From Mycobacterium sp. Root135 (GTDB taxonomy: Bacteria; Actinomycetota; Actinomycetes; Mycobacteriales; Mycobacteriaceae): 64,000 nucleotides of DNA. The translations under genes were made by a program, and so were the position numbers. Location of the stretch: the NCBI RefSeq assembly GCF_001426545.1, contig NZ_LMEZ01000004.1:62001-126000 (forward strand). Direction: 5' to 3'. Each line of letters opens with the position of its first letter. Position 1 is the first letter of the stretch. Below the pieces are notes generated by a model. The model did no database searches, was not told the origin of the DNA, and saw nothing but the letters and a program-made list of their open reading frames with translations. Shown here piece after piece: positions 28,236 to 36,835 of this stretch.

Positions 28236-28443
28236 GCCCCGGTAGGTCCCAGACCTGGCAGATGTGCGCGCGGCCCGCCTCGTAGCGAATGTCGCCCTCG
28301 ACGACGCCGCGTCCGTCTGAATTTCGGCGTCCCTGCAGCTTTCGACGCCGTTTCGGTGCCCCGAAGTAACGCAACGGCTCACAGCCTGCGCTAAGTTCGG
28401 TGCGCAGCGCGCCACCGGGGCGCAGGATCGGGAGGCCCCTGCG

Positions 28444-29643
28444 ATGACGACACCGCCTACACCGGCCGACTGGTATCCAGACCCCGAGAATCCTGGCGGT
28501 CTGAGGTACTGGGACGGCTTCAGCTGGACCGAACATCGGGCCCCCGCACCGGGCGCCGCCCAGCCTCCCGCCTACGAGCCTCCCGCGGATCAGCCTGCCG
28601 ACGAACAGAATCCCGCCGAGCCGCCTCCCGCCGACGAGCAGGCGACCAACGTCTACGCCACCCGGCCCGTCGAGCAGGAGCCGACGCCCGAGGGCGCTCA
28701 ACAGGAACCGGTCCAGCCGTACGACACCCACCCGCCGGCGTCCTACGAGCCCTTCTCGGCCGACTCCACGCCGTGGAACCCGCCACTGCCGTCGTGGGAT
28801 TCGCCATCTACGTACACCCAGCCCGAGCAGACGTCCGAGGCACCGTCGTCAGAGACCCCGGATTCCGAGACGCCAGCCGCCGACGCACCGGAGCCGCAGT
28901 CGGGACAGCCTTCGTACGAGCCACCGCCCTTCGAGACGGCCCGCTTCGAGACGACCTCATACGAGCCGGCCCGCTTCGCGCCGCCATCCGGACCGCCGCC
29001 GGGGTACTACTCCTCCCCCACGCCGACGGGACCGTCCGGCGACAAGCCGAACATGAAACTGGTGGCCGGCATCCTCGGTGGCGCCGCCGTCATCCTGGTG
29101 GTCATCGCCGTCGTCGTCACCCTCGCGGTGATGCGTACCGACCAGCCGACCGTGACGTCTCAGGGCACGACCCCGACGGACAAAGCGACCACCTCCAGCG
29201 AGACCACCACCTCGGAGACCGAAGCCGAACCCACGCCGACCGAGTCCCTCACGCCGCCCCCTCCGGGCGCGCAGGGCAGTGACGGCGACTTCACCTTCGC
29301 CGTCGCCGGCACCGAGACCGGCGACACCGTCACGGCGATCGTCAACGAGTCGGTGCAGAGCACCGCCCAGGGCATGTACTACGTCGTCTACCTCAACGTC
29401 ACCAACACCGGGGCCGCACCCATCACGTTCGTGGCGACGTTCCAACAACTCAACGCGGCGGGTCAGACGTTTCCTCTCGACGACCAGGCGACCGCGCTCC
29501 TCGAGGGCACCATCGCTCAGATCGAGCCGGGGGAAACGAAGGAGACCCCGCTCGTCTACGACGTGCCCGTGGACACCGTGCCCACCGGCATCCTGTTGCG
29601 GGCCGACCCCGTCACGGCGGGCGTCGAACTGCCGCTGAGTTAG
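28444..29643 (+). CDS. DUF2510, proline-rich, single-pass membrane protein with DUF4352-like domain
   Basis: The 399-residue protein has an N-terminal DUF2510 motif (ADWYPDPENPGGLRYWDGFS, residues about 6-30). About 150 residues of Pro/Glu/Thr-rich spacer follow, then one membrane helix (LVAGILGGAAVILVVIAVVV), a Thr/Ser linker, and an extracytoplasmic beta-domain of DUF4352 type (YYVVYLNVTNTGAAPITFV, ending TAGVELPLS). Such proteins are common in actinobacteria and of unknown function. ATG 28444 follows GGGAGG 8 bases upstream. A 6C-like RNA lies directly downstream on the other strand. Confidence 0.88.
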   Translation: MTTPPTPADWYPDPENPGGLRYWDGFSWTEHRAPAPGAAQPPAYEPPADQPADEQNPAEPPPADEQATNVYATRPVEQEPTPEGAQQEPVQPYDTHPPASYEPFSADSTPWNPPLPSWDSPSTYTQPEQTSEAPSSETPDSETPAADAPEPQSGQPSYEPPPFETARFETTSYEPARFAPPSGPPPGYYSSPTPTGPSGDKPNMKLVAGILGGAAVILVVIAVVVTLAVMRTDQPTVTSQGTTPTDKATTSSETTTSETEAEPTPTESLTPPPPGAQGSDGDFTFAVAGTETGDTVTAIVNESVQSTAQGMYYVVYLNVTNTGAAPITFVATFQQLNAAGQTFPLDDQATALLEGTIAQIEPGETKETPLVYDVPVDTVPTGILLRADPVTAGVELPLS

Positions 29644-29706
29644 GTGGCTGCTGGGTTAAACGACTGGGCGCCAACGCCTTTGGCGCCGCTGCCGCTGAAA
29701 CGAACT

Positions 29707-29770
29707 CGGCCCCGCCACCAAGGGGGGGTTGGGTGGCGGGGCCGATCGTTCGGAGCCCGGGGGGAGGCTC
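29707..29770 (-). ncRNA. 6C-type small RNA, copy A
   Basis: On the minus strand two stem-loops follow each other. The first is GAGCC-loop-GGCTC (29770-29753), whose 8-base loop carries CCCCCC. The second is a 13-bp perfect stem CGGCCCCGCCACC/GGTGGCGGGGCCG (29744-29707), whose loop carries CCCCCCC. An 8-base linker joins them. Two hairpins with at least six C in each loop define the actinobacterial 6C RNA (B11 in M. tuberculosis). The true 5' end and promoter lie upstream, above 29770; TAGATT near 29785-29790 is a possible -10. Confidence 0.72.
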
Positions 29771-29850
29771 ACGAACTGAAATCTAACCGAGCCTTCTGTG
29801 GGGAACCCTTGGCCAAGCTGAGCGAATCATGAGAAACGTGCATCCGGTAT

Positions 29851-31254
29851 TCATTTCTTGAGCAGGCCCGCTTCGTGATATTCCCGGTCGGCGTTCACCT
29901 GCCACGGGTCGACGTCCTTGCCGAAGTACTTGGCCACGCTCTGCATGGCACTCAGCATCGCGTGATCCTGGTTGTCGTAGCGGTGCATGCCGTTGCGCCC
30001 CATCGGATGAAGGGTGGGGTACCGGCGGCGCAGGTAGTCGCGAATGCGGCCGACGCTGCGTTCGCGCACCGGGTCGTAGACCGGATAGGCACATTGAGAA
30101 CGAAGCACCATGACTTGGTCGATGAGGGAGTCGCCAAGGCCTAACGCCCGAATGTCGGCTTGGACGAGGTCGCTGAGGGAACTCTCGTCGGCGTTCATGA
30201 GGTCACCGTCGGGACGGACGAAGTACTCGAATCCCAAGAAGGTGCCGTCCCAGCCCGCTGGCTGCAGGTCCTTCGACCATCGGCCGTAGTTCTGGATGCG
30301 ACCGCACGAGAATTCTCCGCCGGGGGTGTACACCCAGTTGAACGGGATGTCGTGGCGGTCGCGCAACGCGACGGCGACCGTGATCAGCCCGCGGTGACGC
30401 AGAGTCGAGGCAGCCACCCGAACACGTCGAGGCGCCTCCGGCAGCGCCTCGATCAGTGTTTGCAGGGGCATGCTGGAGAACACTGCGTCACCCTCGATCA
30501 CCTCACCGTCGTGCAGCTCGACGTACCAGGTGCCGTCGTGGGTCCAGAGCCGCTCCACCCGGGCGTTGAGCGTCGGGGTGACCCCCGCGTCGACCAGTGC
30601 AGCGGCGGCTGCGTCCCACAGCTGGCCTGGGCCGCGCCGTGGGTATCGAAAGACGTCCTCGCCGGGGTGTTTTCGCTTGCTCCGCCACGTCCAGTCGATG
30701 GGCTTGATGCGTTGGTTCGCCCAGTCGCTGGCCAATTCCGCGGGATCGGCAAGCCACGTCTTGCGAACGTAGCCGTCGAAGAAGATGGTGTACCAGTATC
30801 GACCGAACTCGTGGGTACCCCACTCCTCGAAATTCGCGGGTTGTCCACTGGGCGAGCCGCTCCGCAGCATTCGCCATCCGGCGAAACTGCTCAACCCACG
30901 CAACCCCCGGCCAATTCCGAGTTTGGTCACGATGTCACGGCCGACGAGCGGGTATTTGACGTACTCGTCGTCGACCAGCATCGCCGAGCTCCGCGGCACC
31001 GACAACCATTGATCCGGCGGCAGCAGCGAGTTCCAAAGGTCCAGCACCTCTTCGTATTTGGTGAAGAAGCGATGACCGCCGGGATCGAGGCACCAGTCGC
31101 CGCTACGGGGCGTGCGGGCCAAGCCACCCACGTGGCCAGTCGCCTCGAGAAGCCGGGGCTCAACCCCCCTCTGCACCAACCGCAGGGCTGCGGTGAGCCC
31201 GGCGGGACCGGCGCCGATGACGATGGGCCTACGACTGGACTCCACGGGCGTCAC
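29851..31254 (-). CDS. FAD-dependent oxidoreductase, UDP-galactopyranose-mutase-like
   Basis: The 467-residue protein starts with a dinucleotide-binding motif (PIVIGAGPAGLTAALRLV) followed by LEATGHVGGLARTPR and LDPGGHRFFTKYEEV, a pattern shared by amine-oxidase-like enzymes and UDP-galactopyranose mutase relatives in sugar loci. C-terminal parts include PVYDPVRERSVGRIRDYL and MHRYDNQDHAMLSAM. It may modify a nucleotide sugar or lipid-linked sugar; reaction unknown. GTG 31254 overlaps the previous stop as GTGA, so translation is coupled to the prenyltransferase-like gene; a longer start at 31365 would lie inside that gene. Confidence 0.8.
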   Translation of the reverse strand: MTPVESSRRPIVIGAGPAGLTAALRLVQRGVEPRLLEATGHVGGLARTPRSGDWCLDPGGHRFFTKYEEVLDLWNSLLPPDQWLSVPRSSAMLVDDEYVKYPLVGRDIVTKLGIGRGLRGLSSFAGWRMLRSGSPSGQPANFEEWGTHEFGRYWYTIFFDGYVRKTWLADPAELASDWANQRIKPIDWTWRSKRKHPGEDVFRYPRRGPGQLWDAAAAALVDAGVTPTLNARVERLWTHDGTWYVELHDGEVIEGDAVFSSMPLQTLIEALPEAPRRVRVAASTLRHRGLITVAVALRDRHDIPFNWVYTPGGEFSCGRIQNYGRWSKDLQPAGWDGTFLGFEYFVRPDGDLMNADESSLSDLVQADIRALGLGDSLIDQVMVLRSQCAYPVYDPVRERSVGRIRDYLRRRYPTLHPMGRNGMHRYDNQDHAMLSAMQSVAKYFGKDVDPWQVNADREYHEAGLLKK

Positions 31255-31937
31255 TTCCCACGGAGCTGCGGCAATCGTCGATAATTCGCCACCAGGTCGT
31301 CGACCTGCTCGACTTCGAGCTCGTTGAGCGGCGTCGTGAGAAACAGCAGATGTGCATATTGGCACTGCATCGGCAGGAACCCGCTGAGCAGCGGCTCGGA
31401 CGTGGTCCTGATGACCAGATCCACGTCGCCGATGTCGAACGCGTCGTTGATGTCACACCCGAGTTCGCGAGCCCTGACGTGAGCGTTGCGCAGCTCATCG
31501 CGGGCGTCGTAGGCGGCGAGGACGTTGATCGTGAAATCCGGTCCGTTCATTGCGCTTTCGGCGCTCTCCGCGGCGGCGAGGTACGACTCGGGCAGTGCTG
31601 TCCGGTCACCGTGCAGCCGCACGGTACAGACGGCCGGATCGAACCTGGCGGGGATCAGCGTCGTGAAGAACTGCACGGAGGCCGCGAACACTGCCTCCAA
31701 CTCGTCGTCGCGGCGCGACAGATTGGCGCCGCTCAAGTTGTAGACCGACACGGTCCGTACGCCGAGTCGCTGCAAGCCGGCCATGAGGTCGACGACCTTG
31801 TGGGCACCCTTGAGGTATGTGTCTGCGAGGTCGACGCCGTTGAGTCGGGACCATCTGCGCATCCCGTCGGGAATCAAGCCCACGTGACCGGGTACGTCGT
31901 AGACCGCCGGTGACTCCACTTCGCGAGGATCACCCAT
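31251..31937 (-). CDS. Divergent cis-prenyltransferase (undecaprenyl-diphosphate-synthase-like)
   Basis: The 228-residue protein keeps the UppS outline: HVGLIPDGMRRW with the catalytic Asp24, NLSGANLSRRDDE near residue 67, and LVIRTTSEPLLSGF near the C-terminus. Several canonical residues differ. SENW is replaced by GANL, and the IPP-binding Arg of the GEQR motif is Leu183 (EPLLS). It may be a non-catalytic subunit, similar in idea to NgBR-type partners, or an enzyme with altered substrate. GGAAGGG lies 7 bases before ATG 31937. It begins the operon with the FAD enzyme. Confidence 0.85.
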   Translation of the reverse strand: MGDPREVESPAVYDVPGHVGLIPDGMRRWSRLNGVDLADTYLKGAHKVVDLMAGLQRLGVRTVSVYNLSGANLSRRDDELEAVFAASVQFFTTLIPARFDPAVCTVRLHGDRTALPESYLAAAESAESAMNGPDFTINVLAAYDARDELRNAHVRARELGCDINDAFDIGDVDLVIRTTSEPLLSGFLPMQCQYAHLLFLTTPLNELEVEQVDDLVANYRRLPQLRGK

Positions 31938-31994
31938 TGACGGACCCTTCCTGAAAACGCTTGATGCGCAGGGTAATCGACCCGCGGCGGGCGG

Positions 31995-33521
31995 TCAGTC
32001 CTCTACGCTACGGAACACCGCCAGGACGGTCAGCACCAGGACTCGGAAGTCGAGCCGCAGCGACCAATTCTCGATGTAGTAGTTGTCGAACTCGGCCCGA
32101 TCGGCGATCGACGTCTGGCCGCGCAGGCCGTGGACCTGCGCCCAACCGGTGATGCCGGCCTTGACCCGGTGCCGATCCCCATAGCGGCGCACCTGCATCT
32201 CGAACAACTCGACGAACGCCGGCCGCTCCGGACGCGGCCCGACCAGACTCATGTCGCCCTTGAGCACGTTGAGCAACTGGGGCAGTTCGTCCAACGACGT
32301 CTTGCGCATGATCTTGCCGATTCGAGTGCGGCGGTCGACCCCCTCCACCCCACCGGGCGCGTCCCCGGCCTTTGGCGCGAAGACACTCTCCGACGGATCG
32401 AGGGGACGCATACTGCGGAACTTCAGACAGTCGAACACCTTGGAGTCACGCCCAACTCGCGCCTGCCGGTAGAACACCGGGCCCGGCGAGGTCGTCTTCA
32501 CCAGCAGTGCGAGCCCGAGGAACAGTGGTGAGATGAGCAGCAGTCCCAGGCCTGCCATCGTCCGGTCGAACCCATGCTTGAGCGCGAACTGCCACCCCTT
32601 GGGGTCGACGCGGGTGAGCACCAAGAGCGGGATTCCGCCGAGGTGCTCCACGCGGGTGCCGACTCCGACGGCGTCGAACAGTCGAGGCACCACGAACACT
32701 CGGAGCCCGAGGGTTTGTGCCAACTGCGCCGCGCGAGCCAACTGCTCGTCGGATACCGACGACGGCGCCACGATGAGGTCTTCGGCGTGGACGCTTCGCG
32801 CAGCGGTTTCGAGATCGAGGGTCGTGCCCAGATACGGCAAGTCGACGAGTTCCATGTCGGGCGGCCGAAAGTCGTCGAGCATCCCGACGGGATGCAGACC
32901 GTACTCCGGCACCTGCCGCATCCGGGCGACGAGCTGGTGGGCTATCGGACCCGACCCAAGGATCAGCGCCGGTGCGCCGACTCGGTACTTCCGCCGCAGA
33001 TAGCGGTAGACCAGGGATCTGCCCAGACGCACGGCAGGCATCAAGATCGCTGCGCACACCCACAACCGGACGACGAGATCGCTTGGGCGGACGCTGCTTT
33101 GGACCACTTCGCCCGGCGCAAGCGCGGGCACCGACACCATGATCAGAGTCAAGGTCCCGAGCGCCGCCACCGCGACGGCCGTCTCAACCGGTTCGAAGTC
33201 GTCGAGGAACTTGAAGTCCAACTTGCGCATGTACAGCGACCGGGTACTCAGGACGAGCACGATCAAGGGCACGAAGGCCCACGAGTACACCAGAACGTAG
33301 CGCTGGTCGTCGGTGGAGGGTAGCCACGCGTGCGCCGTAGCAACCGCTGCCGAAGCCGCCAACAGGTCGAGCACCACGGTGATCGTCACGTGCCAGCGGT
33401 CGGCGCGGAAACGTTCGATCCAGCGGGGCGCGTTCATGGGGACACGGCGCACAGCCGCCCCCGGGGAGTCCGCCAGGGGCACCGCGGCAGGCGCATTGGG
33501 GACGTGCGTCGTCACGTTCAC
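31995..33521 (-). CDS. Polyprenyl-phosphate sugar-1-phosphate transferase (EPS initiation, WbaP/CpsE type)
   Basis: The 508-residue enzyme should start repeat-unit synthesis by moving sugar-1-phosphate to undecaprenyl phosphate. It has four or five N-terminal membrane helices, a CoA-binding-like middle domain (PALILGSGPIAHQLVARM), then another helix and the catalytic Bac_transf domain: FYRQARVGRDSKVFDCLKFR, KTSLDELPQLLNVLKGDMSL and VGPRPERP. The start is uncertain: GTG 33521 with GAGG about 10 bases upstream is my choice; TTG 33557 and GTG 33515 are alternatives. It is the committed step of the second EPS cluster. Confidence 0.93.
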   Translation of the reverse strand: MNVTTHVPNAPAAVPLADSPGAAVRRVPMNAPRWIERFRADRWHVTITVVLDLLAASAAVATAHAWLPSTDDQRYVLVYSWAFVPLIVLVLSTRSLYMRKLDFKFLDDFEPVETAVAVAALGTLTLIMVSVPALAPGEVVQSSVRPSDLVVRLWVCAAILMPAVRLGRSLVYRYLRRKYRVGAPALILGSGPIAHQLVARMRQVPEYGLHPVGMLDDFRPPDMELVDLPYLGTTLDLETAARSVHAEDLIVAPSSVSDEQLARAAQLAQTLGLRVFVVPRLFDAVGVGTRVEHLGGIPLLVLTRVDPKGWQFALKHGFDRTMAGLGLLLISPLFLGLALLVKTTSPGPVFYRQARVGRDSKVFDCLKFRSMRPLDPSESVFAPKAGDAPGGVEGVDRRTRIGKIMRKTSLDELPQLLNVLKGDMSLVGPRPERPAFVELFEMQVRRYGDRHRVKAGITGWAQVHGLRGQTSIADRAEFDNYYIENWSLRLDFRVLVLTVLAVFRSVED

Positions 33522-33667
33522 GTCAACAACACCTCGATCCCCCCGGGCAAATCTCAAAATGCGACTCTAGTGGGTATTGACGCTTCCGCAGGGTATTTCC
33601 CAGACAATGCCGCGTGTTTGCCGAACAACGTCAGTTCGACGGGTCCCAGAGTATTCGACCGGCGCCG

Positions 33668-34387
33668 TCAGCGCGCAGAACCAGCCCCAGGACCGAAGGC
33701 TCGCTCGGCGGCGAGGCTGGCGAAGTCGCCCAGGATCTGAACGTGCCCGGTGGTCCACAGCCGTGGCACGTCGTCGAATACGCACAGCGTGCCGATGGCG
33801 TTCTTCTCGCCGTCGACGAGCGGTATGCCGAGGTAGGCCACCACGCTGCCGTCGACGACGGCCGGGTGATTCTTGTAAATGGGATCGACCCGAGCATCTT
33901 CGATGAGCAGCGGAGTGCCCTTTGCCACGGCGTACTGACACATCGACCGCTCCAGGGGGGTCTGCCGTTCTTCTGGCGACGTCCCACCCATTCCAACAGT
34001 GCTCTTGAAGAATTGTCGGTCGACGTCGATCAGCGACACCGCAGAATGCGGTGCGTCCAAGGCGGCAGCGGCAGCCCTGGTGATCCGGTCGAAGGCCTCC
34101 TCCGGCGGACTGTCCAACAAGTTGGTGGCATACAGGGCCCGTAGCCGGGAGGGGTCGTTTATGGTCGCCGAAGTGTCCGGCATCGTCGGCAGAGCAAACG
34201 TTCCCGAGGCGGTGAGGTGCGTCATCAGTTCGATGAAGCCGGGGCTGTCGACCCCCCGCTGCTCGGCCACCATGCGTGACGCGACGGCCCGCGCCACATA
34301 GGTGCGAACGTCCTCCCCGGCCGCGCGCGCACACTCCTCGAGCTGGCGGTTGAGCCAATCGTCGAACCCCGTCAGAGAGCTTGCCAC
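33668..34387 (-). CDS. GAF-domain protein
   Basis: The 239-residue protein has a helical N-terminal part of about 80 residues (WLNRQLEECARAAGEDVRTY) and one GAF domain (FDRITRAAAAALDAPHSAVS, then QTPLERSMCQYAV, then VAYLGIPLVDGEKNAIGTLC). The FKSTVGM and YAV regions match GAF domains of light- or redox-insensitive sensor proteins. No output domain is present, so it may sense a small ligand and act on a partner. It starts with GTG 34387, in an arm transcribed with the sugar transferase, and is probably regulatory for EPS. Confidence 0.83.
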   Translation of the reverse strand: MASSLTGFDDWLNRQLEECARAAGEDVRTYVARAVASRMVAEQRGVDSPGFIELMTHLTASGTFALPTMPDTSATINDPSRLRALYATNLLDSPPEEAFDRITRAAAAALDAPHSAVSLIDVDRQFFKSTVGMGGTSPEERQTPLERSMCQYAVAKGTPLLIEDARVDPIYKNHPAVVDGSVVAYLGIPLVDGEKNAIGTLCVFDDVPRLWTTGHVQILGDFASLAAERAFGPGAGSAR

Positions 34388-34450
34388 CAGTTCACGCTAT
34401 CCGAAATCGACGACTGCGTAGGACCATAGAGCTCAAGACGATTTTCCCTC

Positions 34451-36439
34451 CTACGTGGTCCGGCGCCGACGCAGCCACAGGATGACCGCCGCCAGCACCG
34501 CCAGGACGAGCACCACGGCCACCGCGATCGTCGTCCCACTGGACACCGACGCGTGCGACTCGGCCGACGGCGGCGCCGATTCCGTCGGGTCCTCGGCGGT
34601 GCGGACCGCGACGTTGACCGGGGTGCCTGCCGCACCTGCGGCGAGAACGTCGCCAGTCAGTTGCGACCACCCGCCGCCCAGCCCGCCGAGGTAGGTGAAC
34701 AGTGGGTCCACGAGTGTCCACGACCCCGTGGTCGTCACCAGGACGACGGACCGGTTGCGTGGCGCGTCGGCGAAGGCCTGGATCGAACCGAGCCCGTCGC
34801 CGACGTCCGCCCGCAGCGCGGTGGGAAGGGCGACGTCGACCTCCTTGCCGTTGCCGCTGAGCGGCGGATTCAGCGACGTCTTGCCCATGGCCTCGGCGTT
34901 GGCGACGATCAGCGCGCCCGTGGTCGCGTCGGCGGCGGTCTTGACATCCACCACCTGTGGCATCAACTGCTTGCCGGTGAGCCGCGCGACGGCGCCGACG
35001 ACCCGGGCGGCGTAGCCGAGTTGGTTGGGGCTGCTGCCGTCGAGGGCAACGAGGAAGGCAGGGCTGAACTCCGAGGGAAGGCCACTGAACCCGCCAAGCG
35101 GCGGACCACCGCGGTGCAGCGTCATCGTCGACTTCGGGTTGACCTGAAAGGTGATGGGAGCCATCAGCGGTCCACACGCCTCGTGCGGCGTGTAGGTCAG
35201 CGCGAAGTCGAGGTTGATCCCCTGGCCCAGCGTCGTGGCGTCCAGGTCGAACGTCGCGTCGAGAACTCCGGTGTCGTCGAGTGTCGCGCGGTGGACGACC
35301 ACTCCGCCGGAACGAATCATCACCGCTGCCGCGTCGTCGCGCGGCACGGGCGTGTAGTCGGCCAACAGGTGCACCGAAACGCCGTCGACGCGACCACCGC
35401 CGAGCGTGGCGCGGTCGACACCGATCGAGAAGTTGGCGGTCCGAAGCACGTCCGCCTTGCCATTGAGCTTCAGCTGACCGAACGTCACCGTGTCGCCCGT
35501 CGGCTCAGTGTCCGATCCCGCTTGGTCGATCCGGACCGATGCCACCTGTGCCAGCGATTGGAGCTCGTTGATGAGCAGTGACACCTGGGTGGTCAGTTCG
35601 TCGCCATGACCGGAGACGCGGAGGAACGCGCCTGGGTCACCGGGCTTTTCGACGCTGAGGCCGGGGTCGCCGGTCTCGACGACGATCGAGCGCGCCAGCT
35701 GCGCACTCGGCGGAGGGATCGAGCCGCGGCGCTGGCTGACGACGGTGATCCTCAGCGGCTGCGGGTTGTAGAGCCGAGCCAGCGTGGAGACCAGCGTCAG
35801 CACGGACTGCTGTTCGGAGGCGTCGGCGTCGGTGGGCGAGTAGATCGTCACCTGCTCGAGAACCGGTGGCAGAAAGCTGGCGATCGTCGTCGCCGGAGGC
35901 TCGATCCCGGTGAACGTGGTCGCCAGATCACTGAGGGTCAGCTGTTGCAGGGGGCCGCAGAACTGATTTGCGCTGTCGATCGGGCGGACGGTGAACGACA
36001 AGTCAACCGCCGAGGCCCGAACCCGCGCCCCCGAAACGTCGACGTCGAAGGGAGTGACCACCGCGGCGGCCCCCGCCGGCGGCAGGTTGACCGAGGCGAG
36101 GAGCTTGCCGTCGCCGTCGTCGATCTCGAGGTATCCGGCACCGATGTTCATCGGCAGGTGAAACACCCCGCTCAAGCGGGACGCGTTGAGCCCCAAAGGA
36201 ACTGGCACGCTAAAGCTCGTACTGCTGTTGGGTCCGAGAAAGACCTCGGTGGCCAGCCCAAGGGTGGGCCAGGCCATCGTCACCCCTGCTCCGTCTGCCG
36301 GGGGCGGGTCGCCGGGCGCCGCATGCGCCGAGCCGGCAACCGAACCGGCGAGCAGGGCCGGGAGAATCAGAGTCGCCACTAGCACCGCTCGGCCCCTCGC
36401 TCGGAGGCGCCGTCGAATGGGTAGCAAGACTGAATTCAC
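34451..36439 (-). CDS. BcsB-like exported membrane-anchored protein
   Basis: The 662-residue product has a signal peptide (basic LLPIRRRLRARGRAV, then ATLILPALLAGSVAGSAHA), a long beta-rich extracytoplasmic region resembling the cellulose-synthase regulatory subunit BcsB (SVPVPLGLNASRLSGVFHLP and MNIGAGYLEIDDGDG), and a C-terminal anchor helix (TIAVAVVLVLAVLAAVILWL) followed by RRRR. Without an adjacent BcsA it probably guides another exported polymer. GTG 36439 is chosen for the signal peptide; GTG 36448 is also possible. Divergent from the kinase gene at 36832. Confidence 0.8.
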   Translation of the reverse strand: MNSVLLPIRRRLRARGRAVLVATLILPALLAGSVAGSAHAAPGDPPPADGAGVTMAWPTLGLATEVFLGPNSSTSFSVPVPLGLNASRLSGVFHLPMNIGAGYLEIDDGDGKLLASVNLPPAGAAAVVTPFDVDVSGARVRASAVDLSFTVRPIDSANQFCGPLQQLTLSDLATTFTGIEPPATTIASFLPPVLEQVTIYSPTDADASEQQSVLTLVSTLARLYNPQPLRITVVSQRRGSIPPPSAQLARSIVVETGDPGLSVEKPGDPGAFLRVSGHGDELTTQVSLLINELQSLAQVASVRIDQAGSDTEPTGDTVTFGQLKLNGKADVLRTANFSIGVDRATLGGGRVDGVSVHLLADYTPVPRDDAAAVMIRSGGVVVHRATLDDTGVLDATFDLDATTLGQGINLDFALTYTPHEACGPLMAPITFQVNPKSTMTLHRGGPPLGGFSGLPSEFSPAFLVALDGSSPNQLGYAARVVGAVARLTGKQLMPQVVDVKTAADATTGALIVANAEAMGKTSLNPPLSGNGKEVDVALPTALRADVGDGLGSIQAFADAPRNRSVVLVTTTGSWTLVDPLFTYLGGLGGGWSQLTGDVLAAGAAGTPVNVAVRTAEDPTESAPPSAESHASVSSGTTIAVAVVLVLAVLAAVILWLRRRRTT

Positions 36440-36817
36440 CGGGTGCACGCTATTCCACTTTCGGACTCTTCGAGCAACGTAATCGCAATGGGCTTTGGGA
36501 CTATACCGGCGGACACCGTCGGTGGGCGCGTTATTCGACGGCCAGCGAACTGCGTGCCGACACCTCGACATTTCGCAGGCCGCGCCCCCGGGCGGGACGA
36601 ACGCCGATGACGCCAAGCGCCTTTCGCCCCGGCATCGCGGGTGTCCACCATCGGGGCACCGGGACGGCCGGCCCAATGCGTCGCTCGCCGACAATGGCGG
36701 CGCCCATATTGACGGTGCCCTCGGCAATGGCCTGCCTCGTGGGATAGCGTGCACACGAACTTGCGCGATTGCCGACCGGTTGGCGTGCAGGTAGCAATCT
36801 CTAGGGGGAAATCAGCG
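36440..36817. other. Divergent promoter region of EPS cluster 2
   Basis: About 0.38 kb between the BcsB-like gene and the second kinase. Frames here (for example 36531-36797 minus) have no recognisable features. It should carry the promoters of both arms; I could not fix -10 and -35 boxes with confidence. Confidence 0.45.
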
Positions 36818-36835
36818 ATGAAGGATCGCACTTGA
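36818..36835 (+). CDS. Possible 5-codon leader peptide before the kinase
   Basis: AGGGGG (36803-36808) precedes an ATG at 36818 that encodes MKDRT and stops with TGA at 36833, overlapping the TTG start of the kinase as TTGA. The kinase has its own AAGGA inside this mini-frame. Coupled translation is possible; the very small size makes this tentative. Confidence 0.3.
   Translation: MKDRT

Noticed and set aside
28540..29020. Pro/Glu-rich stretch considered as a tandem-repeat region
   Set aside because: It is a low-complexity linker of the DUF2510 protein without a fixed repeat unit.
29707..29744. Hairpin first read as a simple terminator between convergent genes
   Set aside because: The loop with seven G on the plus strand, the second hairpin beside it and the matching copy at 49961-50028 fit a 6C RNA on the minus strand better; no T-run follows.
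34392..36754. Other long minus-strand frames and the longer start of the BcsB-like gene
   Set aside because: The extra residues before 36439 are poor in hydrophobic content and would put the signal peptide far inside the protein.
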